From a virus, in IMG/VR virus record IMGVR_UViG_3300035702_000481, positions 1-43,797 of that record: a stretch of 43,797 bases of DNA; one strand, given 5' to 3'. Below are positions 24,896-31,747 of this stretch, piece after piece; the first letter of the stretch is position 1; each line of letters starts with the position of its first letter. The translations under genes and the position numbers were made by a program. The notes beneath the pieces are model-generated. The model saw only the letters and a program-made list of their open reading frames with translations, searched no databases and was not told the origin of the DNA.

Positions 24896-24914
24896 GGGGC
24901 CCTTAAGGAGCCCC
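24896..24914 (+). promoter_or_regulatory. Intercistronic hairpin between MoxR and VWA genes
   Basis: GGGGC and GCCCC pair around CCTTAAGGA, which is mostly palindromic itself, just before the VWA start. Only short T stretches follow, so partial termination or mRNA processing is more likely than full termination. An upstream in-frame ATG lies within this hairpin (24894). Confidence 0.45.
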
Positions 24915-24923
24915 TTTAAATTT

Positions 24924-26417
24924 ATGAAATATTTAGGAAAGAACAACACCTCCCTATCAGAGGAGTTAGAGCTGTACGAGAATTGTTTTCATACAACTAC
25001 TATAGATAAAGAAAATTTCGATAAAACATTATTTAAAAAAAGCTCGCGATTAAAGAAAATTGTCCAAAAATATAAGGATAAATACCCGCCGGTGAGGGAT
25101 TTAATCTGCGATGTTTATACAGCCCTATACCGGCATTATCCCCAGCTTGTAAAACCACAGTTAATGAAATCATCTCATCAGCTGAATTACAGAGTTTTAG
25201 AGGCTTTTACAAAATCTTCACGTTTCAAAGAAATAAGAAACTTCTCCAGAAATGATAAGATAGCATCCATAACAGGTACTGAGGTTTTTATTGAGGACCT
25301 TTTAAAGGATCTGGACGACATCATTACAGAATACAACCAAATTATGCAAGCTATGGAATCTGTAATTGAGGAGGCCTCTAAAAAACTAGGGCCTGGGAAA
25401 GAACATACCCTGGACGAGGTAAAAGATGCTATGGAGAAAGCAAAAGACAAAATAGATCAGCTTTTCAAAGATAAGGTTAGATCAAAACTAATTAGGTCAC
25501 TAAATGTTTTGGCTGGACAGCAGCGGGAGCTTGGAGATAATATCAAGAACTGGGGATTGGGAAATGACGGTTCTTACCAGAAAATGCCCTATGAAGAAAA
25601 GCTAGGTCTAATAAACAAGATCAGCAAAAATCCTAAGCTTAGAGAAATATCTTTATTAGCTGGCCGATTAAAAGAGATCTATCTAAAGGGAGAGAGGGAA
25701 AACTCCCGTAAAGCCAAAGAAACATTAAGAGATGTAACAATAGGTAATGATCTCCCCAGAGTGCTTCCCTCAGAATTAGTAGGGTTTAACCACAGTACGT
25801 ATCGTCAAGTATTTTTAAAGAAATACTCCGAGAGAAGGTTAATGCAACACAATTACGGGACTAAGTCTAAAAAAGGGATGGGACCCATCTTAGTTTTAAT
25901 GGACTCCTCAGGAAGTATGCAGGGAGAAAATGAAATCTTTACGAAAGCGGTTGCCCTAAGTCTTTTAGAAATATCAAGGAGGCAGAAGAGAGCCTTTCTA
26001 GGGATACATTTCTCTGACGCCTCGCATCCATCAGAATTAGTGACACATTACTTTAGCCCTAAGAAGCCTTTTAAGGTAGAACAGGTTATAGAAATGGCTG
26101 AATACTTTGAAAGTGCGGGAACAAATTTTGAAGTACCATTAAAACGGTCTCGAATAGAGATCGACAAGGAACCTGAATTTTTTAAAGCAGATGTAATAAT
26201 GCTAACTGACGGATGTTCCGGGGTTACTGATGCTTTCTTAAAAAGTTTTTTAAGTTGGAGAGATGAGAATAATGTCAAGGTAACGTCTATTTTAATGGAT
26301 AGAGGGTACGGAACTACTAAATCCCTAGAGCAGTTTTCTAATGAGGTAGTCCATCTCAAAGACATAAGTAATGAAAAATTTGAAGCGGCAAAAACCATAT
26401 TTAAAAATATTTTTTAA
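24924..26417 (+). CDS. VWA-domain protein (MoxR partner, CobT/CoxE-like)
   Basis: The ATG at 24924, after the hairpin, gives 497 residues. The N-terminal 290 residues are helical and charged. The C-terminal domain is von Willebrand factor A: the MIDAS motif is VLMDSSGSMQGE with D327, later FESAGTNFEVPL supplies the conserved Thr, and IMLTDGCSGV the last acidic site. VWA proteins bind partners through a metal and are actuated by the adjacent MoxR ATPase. Similar phage pairs are often labelled cobaltochelatase-like CobS/CobT, although cobalamin synthesis is unlikely. The reverse transcriptase starts nine bases downstream, making a three-gene operon. Confidence 0.85.
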   Translation: MKYLGKNNTSLSEELELYENCFHTTTIDKENFDKTLFKKSSRLKKIVQKYKDKYPPVRDLICDVYTALYRHYPQLVKPQLMKSSHQLNYRVLEAFTKSSRFKEIRNFSRNDKIASITGTEVFIEDLLKDLDDIITEYNQIMQAMESVIEEASKKLGPGKEHTLDEVKDAMEKAKDKIDQLFKDKVRSKLIRSLNVLAGQQRELGDNIKNWGLGNDGSYQKMPYEEKLGLINKISKNPKLREISLLAGRLKEIYLKGERENSRKAKETLRDVTIGNDLPRVLPSELVGFNHSTYRQVFLKKYSERRLMQHNYGTKSKKGMGPILVLMDSSGSMQGENEIFTKAVALSLLEISRRQKRAFLGIHFSDASHPSELVTHYFSPKKPFKVEQVIEMAEYFESAGTNFEVPLKRSRIEIDKEPEFFKADVIMLTDGCSGVTDAFLKSFLSWRDENNVKVTSILMDRGYGTTKSLEQFSNEVVHLKDISNEKFEAAKTIFKNIF

Positions 26418-26425
26418 GAGGGTAA

Positions 26426-27328
26426 ATGAATAATATTAAAAAACTATTAGGTCAGGAGAACCTAAAAGAAATAAAGAATCCAATTGAAGCTAATTATTAC
26501 ACGTTTGGGATAAAAAAGAAGAGCGGTAAAATACGCAAAATAACAGCCCCCAGTGACAAGTTAAAAGCAGCACAGAACATCATTCTACATTCCATTTTAT
26601 ATAAAGGGAGACCACACGCATCTGCAACCGGCTTTATACCGGGATACGGAATAGAGGATGGTGCTAGACAGCATGTAGGTCAAAAGGCTCTATTAAATAT
26701 AGACCTTAAGAACTTTTTTCCTTCTGTAGAAAAGGATGAGGTTATTGAAGTTTTCAGAGAAGCAACTGAGAGGGCTAAGAAACATATAAGTTTAACGACC
26801 CTCAGTGAGCAGGAATTAGATTACCTAGCGGAGCTTTGCTGCTATAAAGGAGGGCTACCACAAGGAGCACCAACTTCCCCGGTAATATCTAATTTAGCTT
26901 GTTTCGATCTTGATAGAGAGTTGTATGGTTATTCTTTAGATAATAAACTAACATACACAAGATACGCAGACGATATGACTTTTTCACACGCAACGGGAGA
27001 CATTGACCTTGCTCATATTTTGGCAGACGTTACAAAAATTATAGAAGATTTTGGACTCGTCATAAACAGAAAAAAAACCAGATTCCAACGAGCAAATAAA
27101 CAAATGTCTGTTACGGGTATTGTTGTAAATGACAGGACCAATGTTTCAAAGGTTAAAAGAAGAAAGTTCAGGGCAAAACTTCACAACCTTTTAGAATCTG
27201 GTGAAAAGATAGACCCAGATGAAAAACAAAAGCTTAGAGGATATGCTAATTGGATTGATCAGGTCAATCCTCAACAGGGCAAGTTCTTTATTGAACAAGT
27301 GAAAAAAATTCCGGTGAATCCGGTATAA
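26426..27328 (+). CDS. Retron-type reverse transcriptase
   Basis: The 300-residue protein has the reverse-transcriptase blocks in order: KKSGKIRKITAPSDKLK, HASATGFIPG, LLNIDLKNFFPSV with the first catalytic Asp, GGLPQGAPTSPVISNL, YADD at 180-183, and GLVINRKKT. After these comes SVTGIVVND, the VTG motif (V229) characteristic of retron enzymes, while GARQH near residue 85 resembles the retron NAxxH motif with Gly for Asn. It has no maturase or integrase domain, so it is not a group II intron. The GAPTSP sequence argues against diversity-generating enzymes. The usual msr-msd RNA is not directly upstream, since the VWA gene is there. The RNA at 23399-23567 is a candidate template. Confidence 0.88.
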   Translation: MNNIKKLLGQENLKEIKNPIEANYYTFGIKKKSGKIRKITAPSDKLKAAQNIILHSILYKGRPHASATGFIPGYGIEDGARQHVGQKALLNIDLKNFFPSVEKDEVIEVFREATERAKKHISLTTLSEQELDYLAELCCYKGGLPQGAPTSPVISNLACFDLDRELYGYSLDNKLTYTRYADDMTFSHATGDIDLAHILADVTKIIEDFGLVINRKKTRFQRANKQMSVTGIVVNDRTNVSKVKRRKFRAKLHNLLESGEKIDPDEKQKLRGYANWIDQVNPQQGKFFIEQVKKIPVNPV

Positions 27329-27382
27329 GATAAATGGAGCGTAAAGCTCTTAATTTTTAACTTTTAAATTAGTTTCTGGTTT

Positions 27383-28980
27383 ATGCGAAATCGAGCATTT
27401 ACCGAGAATTCGAAAACCGTATTGTCAGTAGACTTCGATCGCAGAGGCACATGTCCTCAAATGTGCGATTACTGTTAATAGTAGCAGCTTTACATGGTAA
27501 CATGTATTGATAAAATTCGGTGAATTGCAGGAAACCTAAGGTAGTAATACTATGGCAATCTGCAGCGAAGCTTGACCTAGGTTAAAAGGGTCTTGAACGT
27601 TCAACGACTAGAGGGTGAGCCTAACAATAATCTCTCACAAGCGCCGAATATCCTTGGATATGTGATATTCATTACGTATATTTTCGTAATGAAATACACA
27701 GTAGATAAAAATTATTTTGAACAAATAGACACAAGAGAAAAAGCATACATTTTAGGTTTTATATATGGAGATGGATGCATTACAAACAAAAACTATACGA
27801 CTTTGGCCATAGGAGTAAAAGACAGAGATATCTTAGAGTTTATTAAAAAAGCTTTAAATTACTCTGGACCGGTCAGAAGGTACGATAGAAATAAAGGTTA
27901 CATACACTCTTTGAGAATAACAAATAAAAAGCTAGCAACTGATTTGAAAAAACATGGAGTGGTCCCAAACAAATCAAAAGTTTTAAAATTTCCAACAGGG
28001 TTAAAAGACAAATTAATTCTACCTTTTATTTTTGGATTGTTTGACTCAGATGGGTATATCTATATCCCTGACGAGGATTGTAAATGGAAACAATACAGAA
28101 AGTTAGGGTTCTCTGGAACTAAAAGTGTAGTACGAGGAGTAAAAAACGAGTTAGAAAAGCATGGCTTTTCTAAAACATCTCTAAAGTTAGAAAAGTGTGG
28201 AACTTATACCACTCATTATGTATGCAAACACGTTGAAATGTTTAATGAGTTATATAAAGAATCACCTTATAAACTAAAAAGAAAGTTCAAAAAATTTAAG
28301 GATAATGAAATAGTCTATACTCGACTGAAAGGTCAAGATAAATGTACGTAGACAATATGGAGAATATTTATCCAGCATACCTGGCTAAAATTCAAAGAAA
28401 TAATTCTTGGGCTACAGACAACGCAGACAACTTTGCCAGACAACTAGACAACGAATACCGTAAAGCTCGTAAGAGCCGTAGCAAAAAGATGAAAAGAGTG
28501 GAAAAACTTCCAGTCCGTCTTTATGGTAGCGGGGATTACATTAAGGAGCATTACGATTTCATCTCAAAGCTTACTTTTAAGTTTTATATTATCTCAAAGT
28601 CTTTGACTATGGAGAGTATGCAAGAAGAGCTTGAGACACTTAGACAACTTCCGAACCTTACAAATATCGTCCTATCCTTTGACAATGAAAACATCAAGAA
28701 TTATGAAGTAGTAAAAGATTTATACGGCAATGACGGAATACAGTTCGCTTTCACAGGTGAAAAAGATGACTGGATAATCCAGACCGAATGGAACAAAAGA
28801 AAATTCGGAATCTTTTTTAACATAGGTAGAAAGAACGTTGACATTGAGTACAACAAGACTGTAAGAGAAGCATGCCCTGATCTAGCAGGCAAGATCAATC
28901 ATGATAAGGCCTGCTCCCATTGTAATAGGTGTTGGAGAAGTTCAAAGACGAAAGGCAGCGATTGGAATTTTTTTAGTTGA
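27383..28980 (+). CDS. Radical-SAM protein split by a group I intron
   Basis: The gene is in two exons, 27383-27475 and 28345-28980. Exon 1 encodes 31 residues ending in CPQMCDYC, the Cx3Cx2C cluster motif that binds the 4Fe-4S cluster. Exon 2 starts with TAC (Tyr), restoring CDYCY, and continues for 211 residues (LPVRLYGSGDYIKEHYDF; FAFTGEKDD; a C-terminal CSHCNRCW that could bind another cluster or zinc). This layout resembles the phage gene-product-88 radical-SAM group. The substrate is unknown. The end reads TGA then TAG, so reading UGA as Trp would add one residue only. Part of the cysteine motif is lost unless the intron is spliced. Confidence 0.8.
27476..28344 (+). mobile_element. Group I intron in the radical-SAM gene
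   Basis: The intron runs from after TGT (exon 1) to a terminal G (28344). The internal guide GTAGCAG near 27480-27487 pairs with exon-1 end CTGT through a U:G at the splice site, and its GTA pairs with TAC that begins exon 2 (P10), fixing both splice points. Core elements are visible: AATTGCAGGAAACCTAAGG and GGCAATCTGCAGCGAAGC around 27520-27580, GTTCAACGACTAGAGG at 27597, and ATGAAATAGTCTA near 28306. An endonuclease gene lies within. Confidence 0.88.
27689..28351 (+). CDS. LAGLIDADG homing endonuclease (intron-encoded)
   Basis: The ATG at 27689 is chosen because upstream codons lie in the intron core. The 220-residue product has two LAGLIDADG helices, YILGFIYGDG (about 20-29) and FIFGLFDSDG (about 112-121). 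Each supplies one acidic residue of the double catalytic site. Positive patches (KKALNYSGPVRRYDR, KLKRKFKKFK) suit DNA binding. It would cut intron-less copies of the radical-SAM gene and so spread the intron. The last codons pass seven bases into exon 2, so the stop codon lies in the host exon. Confidence 0.9.
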   Translation: MKYTVDKNYFEQIDTREKAYILGFIYGDGCITNKNYTTLAIGVKDRDILEFIKKALNYSGPVRRYDRNKGYIHSLRITNKKLATDLKKHGVVPNKSKVLKFPTGLKDKLILPFIFGLFDSDGYIYIPDEDCKWKQYRKLGFSGTKSVVRGVKNELEKHGFSKTSLKLEKCGTYTTHYVCKHVEMFNELYKESPYKLKRKFKKFKDNEIVYTRLKGQDKCT

Positions 28981-29478
28981 TAGATTTTATCAAAAAAGAA
29001 GCGCTTCGCTTCTAAAGACAGATACGGCCTCACGCTATCGCGTTTCAGCCGGTCCGCTTGTAAGAAAAATTAAGATTCATATTCTGAGTGACAACTTCAT
29101 TGCGGGCGCACGACACTCGCGTCGACCAAAATTAAATAAGGTAGTTTATTTACTTTGTGGCCGACACTTCGCATCGGTCGTCCTCATTCAGTTTGCCAGA
29201 GAATCTGAACTTAATTTATTCTTCCTTCACGGACAACTTATCACTATGCTCTTTAAGGAGGGCAATAAGTATCAACAAAAAAAATATTTTATAGGTATAA
29301 GAATAATGCACGTAGGCCCTTACGTGCTAAAGATCCTTCAATGGATCATTTAAATAGGGCAAACAACAGACGGTAGAAAGGTAGAATCTCATATAAGATC
29401 CTTTTTATTTAGTTAAAAAGTGTGTGCGTTTCGCACTCAAAGTTACATTCCATTTTACTAAACCTCGACCTTTGGTCG
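28981..29478 (+). other. Non-coding region rich in short hairpins
   Basis: No convincing gene is present; a long frame over 28901-29353 overlaps the radical-SAM gene and lacks protein-like order. Many short hairpins follow one another: AGAAGC-GCTTCT at 28997, GCACGTA-TACGTGC near 29309, GATCC-GGATC near 29331, GTGCG-CGCAC near 29424, and CGACC-TTT-GGTCG near 29466. Perfect palindromes GAAGCGCTTC (28998), GTCGAC (29121) and ATTTAAAT (29348) occur. It is the first part of a roughly 1.1-kb plus-strand non-coding unit that ends at the terminator near 30030. Confidence 0.55.
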
Positions 29479-29625
29479 GATCTCGTTCCTAGGTTCCACC
29501 TAGACTCGATCTCGTTCCTAGGTTCCACCTAGACTCGATCTCGTTCCTAGGTTCCACCTAGACTCGATCTCGTTCCTAGGTTTCCACCTAGACTCGATCT
29601 CGTTCCTAGGTTTCCACCTAGACTC
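29479..29625 (+). repeat. Five tandem 29-30 bp hairpin repeats
   Basis: Five head-to-tail copies start at 29479, 29508, 29537, 29566 and 29596. Each contains GATCTCGTTCCTAGGT and ACCTAGACTC, forming a CTAGGT-TCC-ACCTAG hairpin. Copies 4 and 5 have one extra T in the loop. Each holds the palindrome CCTAGG. There are no unique spacers, so this is not a CRISPR array. Confidence 0.95.
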
Positions 29626-29697
29626 GATCACGGTCTAGTAAAATGGGTTCAATGTTTCATGAAAGTAAACTTTATACTTACTTTCTGTTCGACAAGT

Positions 29698-29939
29698 CAG
29701 TGCACTGCAGTGATGACCATCCGGATCCGGCGGGTTTCCTCCCGTTCGAGGGTCCATCGATGTTCGCAGCTATTACCTGGATGCATGCCGGCGCGAGCTG
29801 GCCATGGTCCCCGGGGCTTGGCCGTCGGGTTAACCCAGATCTTCTGGGGGATCTGACGCTTAGCTGCCGGGGGATGTCTTCAGGCCTGGAGGCGCCCGGA
29901 CGACCGGTGCGCACCAGCGGGCCCAATGCCGCACTAGTG
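29698..29939 (+). other. GC-rich palindrome-dense island (restriction-site-like array)
   Basis: By hand count 157 of 240 bases (29701-29940) are G or C, far above the flanks. About 17 different perfect palindromes of 6-10 bp are packed here. Examples: CAGTGCACTG (29698), CACTGCAGTG (29703), CCGGATCCGG (29721), CATCGATG (29755), GCATGC and GCCGGC (29783-29792), TGGCCATGG (29799), CCCCGGGG (29809), GGGTTAACCC (29827), AGATCT (29837), CAGGCCTG (29881), GGCGCC (29891), ACCGGT (29903), GGTGCGCACC (29906), GGGCCC (29919), CACTAGTG (29932). Chance predicts about four 6-bp palindromes in this length. Each site occurs once. Open frames here lack stops only because of the GC content. Confidence 0.85.
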
Positions 29940-29997
29940 GTATAGAGGTGTCCTGATTTTCGTTCTTGTGAGTTCTGCTTGCAAACTTTTACCCGTC

Positions 29998-30032
29998 AGG
30001 AAGAGTCATTTATTTGACTCTTCCTTTTTTTT
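29998..30032 (+). terminator. Strong rho-independent terminator
   Basis: AGGAAGAGTCA and TGACTCTTCCT form a perfect 11-bp stem with loop TTTATT, followed by an eight-base T run. It ends the non-coding unit that carries the hairpin repeats and palindrome island. Confidence 0.93.
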
Positions 30033-30072
30033 ACGTTAAGATTTTTTTTACGTTAAGATTTTCGTATATTTG
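30030..30072 (+). promoter_or_regulatory. Direct repeats and Bacteroidota-type promoter before glycosyltransferase
   Basis: TTTACGTTAAGATTTT occurs twice in tandem (30030-30045 and 30047-30062), followed by TATATTTG at 30065-30072, a good match to the Bacteroidota -7 box. The direct repeat may be an operator. The ATG follows 28 bases later. Confidence 0.65.
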
Positions 30073-30100
30073 ATCATTAATAAAAACCTAAAAAATTTAT

Positions 30101-31408
30101 ATGAGCAAACCAAAATTAATTACCTGGCATGACTTCCAGTGTCATACAGGATTCGCAATTGTAGCAGATCAATTACTACAAGGACTAGAAGAATATTTCG
30201 ATATAGAAGTTGTAGCTATAAATAATTTCAGAGGACGTAAATTTGATACATCCCGATTCAGCTATGTACACCCTACAAAAGATAGTAGGCAAGATCCATT
30301 TAATACTCAGACACTTTATGAGGTTGTAGAAGAAGAGCAGCCAGATGTCATATTCTTGTTCCAAGATATATGGAACATAAATGGAGTTATAAAAACTATT
30401 TCCGAAAAAGCGCTGAATGCCAAAATCATTAGTTATTTTCCAATAGACGGCTATCCTCTGGGCAAGGTTTACCATTCTGCATTAGAGCTTAGCGATGTTA
30501 TTATAACCTATAGCGACTGGGCTATTAAAGTAGTAAAAGAGTTTTATCCGGACCTAGACAAACCAATACATAAACTATACCATGGTGTAGATTTTAAAAA
30601 CTTTAAACGACTACCTGAAGAGCTTATAAAGGCTAATAAAGAAAAGATGGGGTGGCAAAATAAATTTGTGTGCATAAATGTTAATAGGTACCAACCTAGA
30701 AAACAATTAGACCTTACAGTAAGGGCTTTTAGAATGTTCTCACACGGATATAACGAATGCCAGGATTGTGGGCATTGGCAACCAAAAAATTTAAACATTT
30801 GTGAGCTTTGCCAATCTGAGGATATGTTAGAACTGGGCCAAGAGAAGAAAGATGTAAAGCTATACTTACACACAAACGCACAATCAGGTGTAATGGGGTT
30901 AAGTGCTTCAGACCACTTTTTAACTCACATGGAAAATGCAGGTTGCGATTTATCAGATCCCGACTCTAATGTAGATTTAAATGCCCATGATTTAGAATCG
31001 GGTGAGGTAGGGTTTGATGTTATGAACGCTTTGTATAATTGCGCCGATTTAAATTTAAGTACTACCATTGGTGAAGGCTGTGGTCTTTCTCTCTTGGAGA
31101 GTGCTTCGGTAGGAGTAGAGAGTATAGCTCCAAAAAATAGTGCTATCCCTGAAATGTTAGGAGAGTTTGGGCAGTTAATACCTAACGTAGGGGTTGTGAA
31201 TATGAGAAATGATAATGGGAGTATGCGCCCCATTGTGGACGAGAAGGAGTATGTACTAGCTATTGAGAGAGTATATAAAAAATGGCAGTCAAATGGAAAA
31301 AAACAGTTGTTTAATCCAGATGCTGCCAAAAGAATAAAAAAAGAGTTTCACTGGGACGAAAAACGAGAGTTCCTAAAAGAAACTCTTAAGTCTCTTCTTC
31401 CCAAGTAA
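30101..31408 (+). CDS. GT4-like glycosyltransferase with zinc-ribbon insertion
   Basis: The 435-residue protein has a GT-B layout. The N-terminal domain has ITWHDFQCHTGFAIVADQL and VIITYSDWA. The C-terminal domain starts at FVCINVNRYQPRKQLDLTVR and ends with the nucleotide-sugar site TTIGEGCGLSLLESASVG. An insertion near residues 222-240 carries CQDCGHW and ICELCQ, two CxxC pairs forming a zinc ribbon not usual in GT4 enzymes. It may glycosylate phage DNA bases, virion proteins or host surface sugars; the sequence does not decide. It has its own promoter with repeated upstream elements. Its end overlaps the convergent minus-strand gene by 23 bases. Confidence 0.82.
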   Translation: MSKPKLITWHDFQCHTGFAIVADQLLQGLEEYFDIEVVAINNFRGRKFDTSRFSYVHPTKDSRQDPFNTQTLYEVVEEEQPDVIFLFQDIWNINGVIKTISEKALNAKIISYFPIDGYPLGKVYHSALELSDVIITYSDWAIKVVKEFYPDLDKPIHKLYHGVDFKNFKRLPEELIKANKEKMGWQNKFVCINVNRYQPRKQLDLTVRAFRMFSHGYNECQDCGHWQPKNLNICELCQSEDMLELGQEKKDVKLYLHTNAQSGVMGLSASDHFLTHMENAGCDLSDPDSNVDLNAHDLESGEVGFDVMNALYNCADLNLSTTIGEGCGLSLLESASVGVESIAPKNSAIPEMLGEFGQLIPNVGVVNMRNDNGSMRPIVDEKEYVLAIERVYKKWQSNGKKQLFNPDAAKRIKKEFHWDEKREFLKETLKSLLPK

Positions 31409-31592
31409 CCACAATTATGGCCCTGCCTATTTTATCTAGGGTGGGGCCATCTTGTTTCATAATCGTTACATTATCATTATTAAGTAATTCCTCGTACTCT
31501 GTCTTGTCCTCATCGTTATTAATGCAGAAAACTTTTATACGCTTAACTCCCTCAGAACCACCAGGTGTTATTTTTGGATCTATAATTTCCAT
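31386..31592 (-). CDS. Hypothetical protein (68 aa)
   Basis: It starts by TAATG overlap with the upstream gene and ends inside the convergent glycosyltransferase end. The acidic product has an alternating beta/alpha pattern (VKRIKVFCINNDEDK, YEELLNNDNVTIMKQDG, GRAIIVVTW). No family is recognised. It is the last gene of the portal operon as visible here. Confidence 0.6.
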   Translation of the reverse strand: MEIIDPKITPGGSEGVKRIKVFCINNDEDKTEYEELLNNDNVTIMKQDGPTLDKIGRAIIVVTWEEET

Positions 31593-31747
31593 TACTTTTC
31601 CTCGTCTTGTGGGTCCTTTTCGAGTTTAATATATTTCTTCTTATCTTCTTTAGAGGCTTCCTTGGAAGCTTCTCCTGTTACCGGCTCTCTAATAATTTCG
31701 CCGGTTTTCTTGTCTTTGTAAACTTCGTATGTTCCGTATTTTTCCAT
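31592..31747 (-). CDS. Small charged protein (51 aa)
   Basis: The 51-codon frame starts by TAATG overlap with the portal stop and ends overlapping the next ATG. It begins MEKYGTYEVYKDKKTGEI and continues as a lysine- and glutamate-rich helix. It is probably a structural accessory or translational link in the portal operon. No known motif. Confidence 0.6.
   Translation of the reverse strand: MEKYGTYEVYKDKKTGEIIREPVTGEASKEASKEDKKKYIKLEKDPQDEEK

Noticed and set aside
26426-27328. Diversity-generating retroelement or group II intron reverse transcriptase
   Set aside because: It has GAPTSP and a VTG motif, lacks maturase and endonuclease domains, and no template/variable repeat pair was seen by eye.
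28901-29353. Plus-strand 150-codon open frame
   Set aside because: It overlaps the end of the radical-SAM gene in another frame, covers hairpin-rich sequence, and has no protein-like motif or plausible start context.
29479-29625. CRISPR array
   Set aside because: The units are directly tandem with no unique spacers and no cas genes nearby.
29698-29939. Laboratory cloning-vector polylinker contamination
   Set aside because: The order and spacing do not match any polylinker I know, the flanks are phage-like and the unit ends in a native-looking terminator; read-level checking is still needed, so this is set aside rather than excluded.
29643-29945. Open frames on both strands across the palindrome island
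   Set aside because: Several overlapping frames are open only because GC-rich DNA has few stops; there is no start context or family pattern.
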